DNA of 5,075 nucleotides. Source: Pyrinomonadaceae bacterium. Lineage in GTDB: Bacteria; Acidobacteriota; Blastocatellia; Pyrinomonadales; Pyrinomonadaceae. Shown piece after piece: positions 1 to 4,817 of this stretch. Where the stretch lies: NCBI GenBank assembly GCA_014379795.1, contig JACMLC010000074.1:1-5075 (forward strand), read 5' to 3'. The translations under genes and the position numbers were made by a program. The notes under the pieces are model-generated. The model saw only the letters and a program-made list of their open reading frames with translations, searched no databases and was not told the origin of the DNA. How positions within the stretch are numbered: the first letter of the stretch is position 1; each line of letters opens with the position of its first letter.

Positions 1-1113
1 AAAGACAGCCCCGTCATCGTCCATGCGTTGACGACGAAGGGCAAAGGCTTTCCGTCTTCGGAAAAAAATTATTACGCGTGGCACGCGACCGGCCCGTTCG
101 AGCTTAAGACGGGCAAGCCCATCAAGTCTTCCGCCAAAGCTCCGCAGTACACAGCCGTCTTCGGAGACGCCTTGTGCGAATTGATGGCGAAGGATGAAAA
201 AATCATCGCGTTGACGGCGGCGATGCCTGACGGCACGGGCATTGACAAAGCTCTGGAGAAATTTCCCAAACGCACTTTTGATGTCGGCATCGCAGAGCAG
301 CACGCCATCACTTTCTGCGCCGGGATGGCCTGCGAGGGCTTAAAGCCGGTCGCGGCAATCTATTCGACTTTCCTTCAACGTGCGTTCGATCAGGTGATGC
401 ACGATGTCTGTATTCAGAATCTGAATGTTACGTTTGCGCTTGATCGCGGCGGCGTCGCGGGGCCCGATGGCCCGACGCATCACGGCTTGCTGGACATAGC
501 CTATCTGCGCGCGATGCCGAACATGGTCTTGATGGCTCCGAAGGATGAAGCAGAGCTGCGCGACATGCTCCTGACGGCCATCGAGCATCCGGGGCCAGCG
601 GCTTTGCGTTATCCGCGCGGCAACGGCGTCGGCGTGGACATCAGCCGCGAGCCGCAGCTAATGGAAATCGGCAAGGGCGAAATCCTACGCGATGGAGGCG
701 AGATAGCGATTGTCGCTTACGGCTCGATGGTGTATCCGTCTCTGGCGGCGGCGGAAAATCTGGCGAAGGATGGCATTGAGACCACGGTCGTCAACGCGCG
801 CTTCGTCAAGCCGCTCGACGCAGGATTGCTGCTCGCGCTGGCGCGCACCAAACGTCTCATCGTGACGGTTGAAGAAGCATACCTCGCAGCGGGCTTCGGC
901 TCTGCCGTGCTTGAGCTTCTGGAAGAGAACGGATTACAGGACAAGCTAAAATTCGTCCGCATGGGAATTCCAGACCGCCTCGTGACGCATGGCGACGCCA
1001 AGCTGCTGCTGGCTAAATACGGCCTTGATGCAGACGGCATTTACACGCGCGTCAAAGAGAGCATGGAAGTCTTGGAAGACCGGCGCGCTCAGCGAGAAAA
1101 GGTAAGAAGTTAG
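1..1113 (+). CDS. dxs: 1-deoxy-D-xylulose-5-phosphate synthase, C-terminal part (5' end outside window)
   Basis: This is the thiamine-diphosphate enzyme that condenses pyruvate with glyceraldehyde-3-phosphate to DXP, the first step of the MEP isoprenoid pathway; it is cytosolic. The frame is open from base 1 and gives about 370 residues, roughly the last 60% of a normal ~630-residue DXS. Visible landmarks are KGKGF near the start, the Pyr domain with DVGIAEQHA (catalytic Glu codon at 295-297), YSTFLQRAFDQ (Arg at 379-381), GPDGPTHHG (Asp at 466-468, His at 478-483) and YPRGNG (Arg at 616-618). These correspond to the substrate-binding residues known in E. coli DXS. The transketolase C-terminal domain follows, with GFGSAV and IPDRLVTHG, ending in a DXS-typical KYGLDADGI segment. 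The N-terminal GDG cofactor motif lies outside the window. No residue seen here is abnormal. A short Arg-rich tail ends at TAG 1111-1113. Confidence 0.98.
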   Translation, partial: KDSPVIVHALTTKGKGFPSSEKNYYAWHATGPFELKTGKPIKSSAKAPQYTAVFGDALCELMAKDEKIIALTAAMPDGTGIDKALEKFPKRTFDVGIAEQHAITFCAGMACEGLKPVAAIYSTFLQRAFDQVMHDVCIQNLNVTFALDRGGVAGPDGPTHHGLLDIAYLRAMPNMVLMAPKDEAELRDMLLTAIEHPGPAALRYPRGNGVGVDISREPQLMEIGKGEILRDGGEIAIVAYGSMVYPSLAAAENLAKDGIETTVVNARFVKPLDAGLLLALARTKRLIVTVEEAYLAAGFGSAVLELLEENGLQDKLKFVRMGIPDRLVTHGDAKLLLAKYGLDADGIYTRVKESMEVLEDRRAQREKVRS

Positions 1114-1136
1114 CGCTATGTAATGAAAGTTTTTTG

Positions 1137-1259
1137 AATTGCCACTAGCTTTAGCTAGTGGGCAACATAGCCACCATCATCGGCTTTAGCCGAACAGTTC
1201 GGCTAAAGCCGACAGATATGTTTGAACATCTTTTCCACTAGCTGAAGCTAGTGGCAATT
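1137..1259. repeat. Nested palindrome cluster (A-B-B'-A'), REPIN/MITE-like
   Basis: Four small hairpin units sit in mirror order. A (1142-1161) has perfect 9-bp arms CCACTAGCT/AGCTAGTGG around TT. B (1181-1192) and B' (1200-1211) each have 5-bp arms CGGCT/AGCCG. A' (1235-1254) has the same 9-bp arms as A around GA. A and A' also pair with each other over 25 bases (1137-1161 with 1235-1259) with one mismatch. B and B' form a perfect 15-bp inverted repeat (1181-1195 with 1197-1211) around a single A. All four units share the core GCTTTAGC or its complement. Two inverted hairpin units with a spacer resemble REP doublets (REPINs), which are mobilised by Y1 (RAYT) transposases; no such gene is in the window. 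It may also serve as a 3' mRNA stabiliser or terminator for dxs. Confidence 0.8.
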
Positions 1260-1312
1260 TATCTTCTAAGCAGCCTCTCCCGCCATTCTGTAGAAAAGAA
1301 AGCTTTGTATTT

Positions 1313-1342
1313 AGGTTGCGATGGCATACGAAGTCGCAACCT
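1313..1342. repeat. Small inverted repeat, 9-bp arms, 12-base loop
   Basis: AGGTTGCGA (1313-1321) is exactly complementary to TCGCAACCT (1334-1342), with loop 1322-1333. It is unrelated in sequence to the palindrome cluster upstream. There is no U-tract after it, so a terminator role is not supported. It could be another dispersed hairpin repeat or an operator-like site upstream of the 1490 gene. Confidence 0.55.
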
Positions 1343-1417
1343 CATGCATCAAAGGCACATCTGCGCGCAAAAGCAGGAGCGCGCCCCCCTTGACAGTTCG
1401 GCAACCGAAAATTGGCG

Positions 1418-1445
1418 TTCGCATGAGCGCGGATTTTGTTATGAT
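1418..1445 (+). promoter_or_regulatory. Candidate extended -10 promoter for the 1490-2188 gene
   Basis: TATGAT (1440-1445, five of six consensus bases) is preceded by TGT (1437-1439), giving the extended -10 pattern TGnTAtgAT. A weak -35, TTCGCA (1418-1423, four of six), lies 16 bases upstream. Transcription would start near 1452, giving a leader of roughly 38 bases. The leader has no good Shine-Dalgarno close to the ATG. This is a motif-level prediction only. Confidence 0.4.
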
Positions 1446-1489
1446 GGGATGAGGCGAGGCCAGAAATGCCGCCAGCCGTTTGAAGCGTT

Positions 1490-2188
1490 ATGGAAGAAAG
1501 ACATAAGATTATTATCGAGACCGGCACAGACCCGGACGAGACCCTGTCGCGGCCATTTTTCAATACGCAGGCGACGCGGGACGCGCGCCCCGTCGTGCCG
1601 CTGGCGGAAGCCGGTACAGCCGCCCCTGCCACCGGGAAGCGCCGCTGGACGATGCTGGCGTTGCTCGCAGGCTTAGCCATCATGACGGGCGTCGCAGCAG
1701 GGCTTGGGATCAGTATCTATCAAAGCCGCCAGCAGCCAGCCGAAGCGGCGGTCGCCGTTCGACCCGCGATCAGAAGAACTCCGGCTGAGATGTCCTGGAC
1801 GTACCTTCCTGAAGAGGAAGAAGAAATGGCCTCTGACTCGGAATCCGACATGCCTGAGCCAGCGACTGAAGCCGCTGAGCCGCAGGTCGTCTCATCGAAT
1901 CCGCCTCCGGTTTCCGCTCCAACCTCTGCGCCCGCTCCGCCCTCTCGCAACAATGTTGATGACAGCGAGGAACGCAAGGCAGCCGCGCGTGAAGAGAGAC
2001 GCGAAGAAAGACGCGAGCGTGCGGAGCAGCGGCGTGAAGAGCGCAGAGCCGCTGACGACGACCAGCGAAGACAGAACAGAGGCCGCAACCGCAGAGGCTC
2101 GGATGATGACCTTCCGCAAGACCCGATCATGCGTCGCACACGCGATGAGCTTTATCGCATCCGTGAAATCTTTGAGGGAACACCTTAA
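1490..2188 (+). CDS. Single-pass membrane protein with acidic/proline-rich linker and Arg/Glu-rich helical tail, function unknown
   Basis: I do not recognise a named family. The 232 residues divide clearly. Residues 1-50 are a polar N-terminus. Lys-Arg-Arg at 50-52 precedes one hydrophobic segment (about 53-77, rich in Ala, Gly and Leu), so the positive-inside rule favours N-terminus in the cytoplasm and the rest outside. Residues 108-130 are acidic, with five consecutive Glu. Residues 131-152 are Pro/Ser/Ala-rich and look disordered. Residues 158-188 alternate Glu and Arg (EERREERRER type), as expected of a charged single alpha-helix or coiled coil. Residues 194-203 are Arg/Asn/Gly-rich. The C-terminus has a more protein-like motif, RTRDELYRIREIFEG. 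ATG 1490 is the first start after an in-frame TGA at 1481. There is no clear Shine-Dalgarno. A regulator or envelope-linked anchor is possible, but I cannot assign a role. Confidence 0.75.
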   Translation: MEERHKIIIETGTDPDETLSRPFFNTQATRDARPVVPLAEAGTAAPATGKRRWTMLALLAGLAIMTGVAAGLGISIYQSRQQPAEAAVAVRPAIRRTPAEMSWTYLPEEEEEMASDSESDMPEPATEAAEPQVVSSNPPPVSAPTSAPAPPSRNNVDDSEERKAAAREERREERRERAEQRREERRAADDDQRRQNRGRNRRGSDDDLPQDPIMRRTRDELYRIREIFEGTP

Positions 2189-2196
2189 AATAAGGC

Positions 2197-2287
2197 AAAA
2201 GTAAAAAGGTAAAAGGTAAAAGGGAGGAGAAACCAAATTTATTAAAGTGGTTTCAGCCTCCCTTTTACCTTTTACCTTTTTACTTTT
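2197..2287. repeat. AT-rich inverted repeat of GGTAAAA units (copy 1), perfect 31-bp arms
   Basis: The left arm (2197-2227) is purine-rich with tandem GGTAAAA units ending in GGGAGG. The right arm (2257-2287) is its perfect 31-base reverse complement. Inside, GAAACCA (2229-2235) and TGGTTTC (2248-2254) add 7 more base pairs, leaving a 12-base AT-rich loop. The element fills nearly all of the gap between the membrane-protein stop (2188) and the tlyA ATG (2296). As RNA it would be a very stable hairpin with a pyrimidine-rich 3' arm, so it could terminate or attenuate transcription, or protect a 3' end. A diverged copy lies at 4608-4687, so it belongs to a dispersed family. Confidence 0.85.
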
Positions 2288-2295
2288 TACTTTCT

Positions 2296-3048
2296 ATGAA
2301 GCGCGAGCGAATAGACAAGCTGCTGGTTGAGCGCGGGCTGGCTCCGACGCGGACGCGTGCGCAGGCGTTGGTGATGGCGGGCGTCGTGCTGGTCGGTGAG
2401 CAGCGCGTGGAAAAATCTTCGGAGATGTTCGAGGCGAACGCGCCAATCCGCCTCAAGGGCGCGGACGATCCCGCCATGCGTTATGTCGGGCGCGGCGGCT
2501 TGAAATTAGAAGCAGCCCTCCGTGAATTTGGCATAGATGTGACGGATGCCGTCTGTCTCGATGTCGGAGCTTCGACCGGAGGCTTTACGGATTGCCTGTT
2601 GCAGCACGGCGCGCGGCGCGTCGTCGCGCTGGATGTCGGGCATAACCAGCTTGACTGGCGACTCAGGAATGACGCGCGGGTCGAATCACGCGAAGGCATC
2701 AACGCGCGTTACCTGAAGCCGGAAGACTTTGCGGAAGAATTCGATCTGGCGGTGATGGACGTGTCCTTTATCTCCGCGACCAAAGTGCTGCCCGCCATCG
2801 CTCCGCTCTTAAAACAGACAGGCCGCATCATCCTCTTAATCAAACCGCAATTCGAGGTCGGGCGCGGCGAAGTCGGCAAGGGCGGCATCGTCCGCAGCCC
2901 CTGCCAACACGCGCGCGTCGTCGAAGAGGTCAACACCCATGCGCTTGAGCTTGGCCTTCAAGTGCGAGGTGTGATTGAATCCCCCTTGCGAGGCGCGGAC
3001 GGCAATACGGAATTTCTCGCGCTCTACGAGAAAGGATTTCTCCCATGA
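2296..3048 (+). CDS. tlyA: TlyA-type rRNA 2'-O-methyltransferase (S4 + FtsJ-like domains)
   Basis: TlyA uses S-adenosylmethionine to 2'-O-methylate ribosomal RNA cytidines (23S C1920, and in some species also 16S C1409; E. coli numbering). The old name 'hemolysin A' is misleading. The 250 residues show an N-terminal S4 RNA-binding domain (about 2-60, ERIDKLLVERGL...), then a Rossmann methyltransferase with the SAM motif GASTGGFTD (91-99). The catalytic tetrad K-D-K-E is visible as K70 (GRGGLK), D155 (VMDVSF), K183 (LIKPQFE) and E239 (GNTEF). The protein ends 11 residues after E239, lacking the tail of the 268-residue mycobacterial enzyme; a short C-terminus is typical of type I TlyA. ATG 2296 matches the usual family N-terminus, but no Shine-Dalgarno lies within 20 bases. 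The stop overlaps the next gene by ATGA. Confidence 0.96.
   Translation: MKRERIDKLLVERGLAPTRTRAQALVMAGVVLVGEQRVEKSSEMFEANAPIRLKGADDPAMRYVGRGGLKLEAALREFGIDVTDAVCLDVGASTGGFTDCLLQHGARRVVALDVGHNQLDWRLRNDARVESREGINARYLKPEDFAEEFDLAVMDVSFISATKVLPAIAPLLKQTGRIILLIKPQFEVGRGEVGKGGIVRSPCQHARVVEEVNTHALELGLQVRGVIESPLRGADGNTEFLALYEKGFLP
3031..3036 (+). promoter_or_regulatory. Shine-Dalgarno for the coiled-coil gene, inside the end of tlyA
   Basis: AAAGGA lies 8 bases before ATG 3045, within the last tlyA codons. It supports the overlapping ATGA start at 3045 rather than the alternative in-frame ATG at 3060, and implies translational coupling to tlyA. It is the clearest ribosome binding site in the window. 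Confidence 0.65.
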
Positions 3049-3422
3049 CTAGTAATGAGATGGAAAGAGCTATCGAATTTCTCCTGAAAAATCAGGCCAA
3101 CTACGATGCTCGCTCCGAAAAAACCGATCAACGAATCGAGCAGATGAGCCGGCGCATTGAAGAAGTAGCAGATAATCTAACGGAATTTACGCGGGTAATG
3201 ATGGGACACGTCGAAGCGCAAAATGCAGCTAACAAGTCCTTTCGACAAACGATGCGTGAATTGGCGAAAACACAGCAGCAAGACCGGCAACAGACGCAGC
3301 AGGACATTTCCTATTTAGCTCAGGCTCAGCTAAAAACCCAACAGGAGATTTCCGATCTCACTAAGGTCGTCAACAACTTGACAAAGTTTTCCTCCGGCAA
3401 TGGAGGCGCGCCGCAGGAATAG
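3045..3422 (+). CDS. Short coiled-coil protein, function unknown, translationally coupled to tlyA
   Basis: The 125 residues contain no Cys, no signal peptide and no membrane segment. From about residue 20 to 115 the sequence is strongly helical and coiled-coil-like, with Glu/Arg/Gln-rich surfaces and spaced Ile, Leu, Met and Val. A Gln-rich stretch (75-105) carries a two-heptad repeat: TQQDISYL (84-91) recurs 14 residues later as TQQEISDL (98-105). The last ten residues are Gly/Ser-rich and probably disordered. The ATG overlaps the tlyA stop (ATGA), with AAAGGA 8 bases upstream. Base composition is lower in GC than the neighbours: 27 of 60 bases at 3061-3120 and 32 of 60 at 3241-3300, against 43 of 60 at 3601-3660 in the next gene. 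It is most likely a cytoplasmic oligomer-forming protein. No enzymatic domain is seen. Confidence 0.85.
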   Translation: MTSNEMERAIEFLLKNQANYDARSEKTDQRIEQMSRRIEEVADNLTEFTRVMMGHVEAQNAANKSFRQTMRELAKTQQQDRQQTQQDISYLAQAQLKTQQEISDLTKVVNNLTKFSSGNGGAPQE

Positions 3423-3436
3423 CTGTTCTGCTTGAT

Positions 3437-4114
3437 ATGAGCAAAGGAAGCAAAGAGCAAACTGCGCTCGCACATCTTCAGCGCATCAAGACCGCTTATC
3501 AAAGCTTTATCAAATTGAACTATGAGCATCGCGCTGAAGATTGTGTGACGTGCCCGACGCGCGGGGTGTGTTGTACGGACGCGCATTTCGTCAATGTTCA
3601 CATCACGCGCCTTGAAGCGGTCGCGATCCGCGAGACGCTCAGGCGCACGCCGCGCCTGACGGAAGCTGAGCATCGCGCCGTTTATGTTCGCGCGCGTGAG
3701 GCGGTCGAGCGTTATCACCTGAGCGCGTCCGGCGACACGTTCGCGCAGACCTACGCGTGCCCGCTTTATGAGCCGCACGTCGGCTGTCTGGTTCACAGGC
3801 GAGCCAAGCCCGCGCCCTGCATCCAGCATGCCTGTTATGAGAACTGGGAAGATTTGCCGCCCGCGAATCTGGAAACGCGCACGGAGCATCGCGTCGAGCA
3901 GTTGAACACCCAAGTATACGGCGCGGCGTGGGCATGGCTGCCGACTCCGCTCTGGCTTTCTCTGGTTGATCCAGAATCGGACGGCGCAGAGCTTGAACGC
4001 CTCGCGCGCGTGTGGAGCACGCAGCGTTTCAAGAACCTGCCGCGCGGCTCTGAGCTAAGTTCGCAACGTCAACGCGCGCATCTCTCGGTATCGCATCGAG
4101 CTGCGAAAATTTAA
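3437..4114 (+). CDS. Eight-cysteine metal- or Fe-S-binding protein, CxxCxxCC (YkgJ)-like
   Basis: The 225-residue protein has exactly eight cysteines, all in two clusters: C36, C39, C45 and C46, then C108, C117, C128 and C133. The order CxxC...CC followed by a hydrophobic/Thr-rich segment with ITRLEAVAI, then CPLY...GCLVHRRAKPAPC, resembles the YkgJ/CxxCxxCC family, whose pattern is C-C-CC, a helix, then CPfL...C.iY..RP..C. Members are annotated as putative zinc- or iron-chelating or Fe-S proteins, with no agreed general reaction. The first cluster here has five residues before the CC pair rather than two, which is a deviation. The C-terminal 90 residues hold a Trp-rich segment (WAWLPTPLWL, 165-174) of unknown role. 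There is no signal peptide, so it is likely cytoplasmic. It starts 14 bases after the preceding stop, with no clear Shine-Dalgarno. Confidence 0.8.
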   Translation: MSKGSKEQTALAHLQRIKTAYQSFIKLNYEHRAEDCVTCPTRGVCCTDAHFVNVHITRLEAVAIRETLRRTPRLTEAEHRAVYVRAREAVERYHLSASGDTFAQTYACPLYEPHVGCLVHRRAKPAPCIQHACYENWEDLPPANLETRTEHRVEQLNTQVYGAAWAWLPTPLWLSLVDPESDGAELERLARVWSTQRFKNLPRGSELSSQRQRAHLSVSHRAAKI

Positions 4115-4138
4115 GAGGCTCGTTATAGAAGAACACTT

Positions 4139-4606
4139 ATGGCAATCCTGCTGCGCCCGACAATTCCATCGGATGTTCCCTCAATTCATTCTCTCATCTC
4201 AGAAATTTATGCCGAGTACGATTGCACACTGTTGATCGAAGCTGAAGAAAGGCATCTGCTCGAACCCGGCCCGTACTTTCGCGCGAGCGGCGGCGAGTTC
4301 TGGGTCGTGGAAGACGAGCGCGTGATTCTCGCCACGGTCGCCGTGATACTGCATGAGGATGCGAGCGAATTGAAAGCTCTTTACGTTCATCCCACGCTGC
4401 GGCGACAGGGCTGGGGACGCAGGCTGACAGACCTTGCGATAGAGCATGCACGCGCTGCCGGAAAGGCGCGTATGCTGCTCTGGAGCGACACGCGCTTTCT
4501 CGACGCGCATCGTCTTTATCAACGCATGGGCTTTACCAAATCCGGCGAGCGCGACCTGCACGATTCAAATAACACCAGCGAGTACGGATTTGAGAAGACA
4601 ATTTAG
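4139..4606 (+). CDS. GNAT-family N-acetyltransferase
   Basis: GNAT enzymes transfer the acetyl group of acetyl-CoA to an amine; the substrate cannot be read from sequence. The 155 residues are a complete single domain. It opens with MAILLRPTIPSDVPSIHSLI, the usual first strand and helix. Strand 4 and motif A are present as ELKALYVHPTLRRQGWG, with the pyrophosphate-binding R/QxxGxG at 88-93. The late motif AHRLYQRMGF (123-132) carries the conserved Tyr and Gly-Phe. The C-terminus ends EYGFEKTI. Length is normal and nothing is missing. It lies 24 bases after the eight-cysteine gene and is probably in the same operon. A weak purine stretch precedes the ATG. The stop is followed directly by the second GGTAAAA repeat, which probably marks the end of the unit. 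Confidence 0.93.
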   Translation: MAILLRPTIPSDVPSIHSLISEIYAEYDCTLLIEAEERHLLEPGPYFRASGGEFWVVEDERVILATVAVILHEDASELKALYVHPTLRRQGWGRRLTDLAIEHARAAGKARMLLWSDTRFLDAHRLYQRMGFTKSGERDLHDSNNTSEYGFEKTI

Positions 4607-4607
4607 G

Positions 4608-4687
4608 AAGGTAAAAGGTAAAAGGTAAAAGTGAAGAGGGCTGGAATGCTTTCTTACTTTTGCCTTTTACCTTTTTACTTTTGCCTT
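4608..4687. repeat. AT-rich inverted repeat of GGTAAAA units (copy 2, imperfect)
   Basis: The left arm (4608-4636) has three GGTAAAA units and begins just after the GNAT stop. The right arm (4653-4687) is its imperfect reverse complement, with one G-T wobble position (4626/4662), single-base bulges near 4633 and 4676, and a 16-base loop (4637-4652). The right arm read on the minus strand (4657-4687) matches 2192-2222 of copy 1 at 30 of 31 bases, so the two are the same family. Its place between the last operon gene and the nadK promoter suits a terminator or 3'-end stabiliser. Confidence 0.8.
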
Positions 4688-4699
4688 TCTTTATCTTCG

Positions 4700-4729
4700 T
4701 TGACACTCCAAAGCGGGCGCGGGTATCAT
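4700..4729 (+). promoter_or_regulatory. Strong sigma70-like promoter for nadK
   Basis: A perfect TTGACA (-35, 4700-4705) and TATCAT (-10, 4724-4729, five of six) are separated by 18 bases. Transcription would start around 4736, giving a leader of about 82 bases before ATG 4818. It lies immediately after the copy 2 repeat, in intergenic sequence. The leader shows no strong hairpin and no clear Shine-Dalgarno. Confidence 0.65.
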
Positions 4730-4817
4730 CCGCGTGCCGTATCTTTACAGTAATCAAGCACATTTTAGAGCCTGACCAAGAGGCCAGAGAGACCTTTAGC
4801 AGACAGTTGGTTGATTG

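Larger units (their letters stand above)
1114..1489. other. 376-base intergenic region without a gene
   Basis: I see no convincing gene here. An open frame on + from about 1251 translates to a low-complexity Arg/Cys-rich product with no recognisable domain, and a minus-strand frame (1342-1683) is antisense to the next gene. The stretch contains the nested palindrome cluster (1137-1259), a 9-bp inverted repeat with a 12-base loop (1313-1342), and a promoter-like sequence just before the next gene. No tRNA-like cloverleaf is visible. A run of six T (1130-1135) follows the dxs stop but has no GC-rich stem in front of it, so it is not a classical terminator. Confidence 0.7.

Noticed and set aside
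1097..1108. AAAAGGTAAG at the dxs 3' end as a remnant of the GGTAAAA repeat family
   Set aside because: Only about nine bases match, they lie in coding sequence, and there is no complementary arm nearby.
1129..1161. Classical intrinsic terminator after dxs
   Set aside because: The T-run (1130-1135) comes before the hairpin, not after it. On the + strand this is the wrong order for Rho-independent termination of dxs.
1390..1395. Perfect TTGACA as a -35 box
   Set aside because: No acceptable -10 lies 16-18 bases downstream (the sequence there is GC-rich). The TATGAT at 1440 is too far away.
1251..1676. + strand open frame overlapping the start of the membrane-protein gene
   Set aside because: It begins inside the A' palindrome. 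Its product is Arg/Cys/His-rich low complexity, and it overlaps 1490-1676 of a better-supported frame that has a membrane segment.
1704..2204. Second + strand frame inside the membrane-protein gene
   Set aside because: It is Arg/Pro-rich and lacks the hydrophobic segment. The 1490 frame gives a structured domain order, so this is a shadow.
2192..2287. CRISPR array, suggested by the tandem GGTAAAA units
   Set aside because: The units are 7 bases, contiguous and without spacers. The structure is a single hairpin, not a repeat-spacer array.
3326..3913. Long minus-strand open frame (about 195 residues) opposite the eight-cysteine gene
   Set aside because: It is antisense to a gene with a coherent cysteine pattern, spans two + strand genes, and its product is Arg/Ala-rich without a domain. 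This is expected from GC-rich codon bias.
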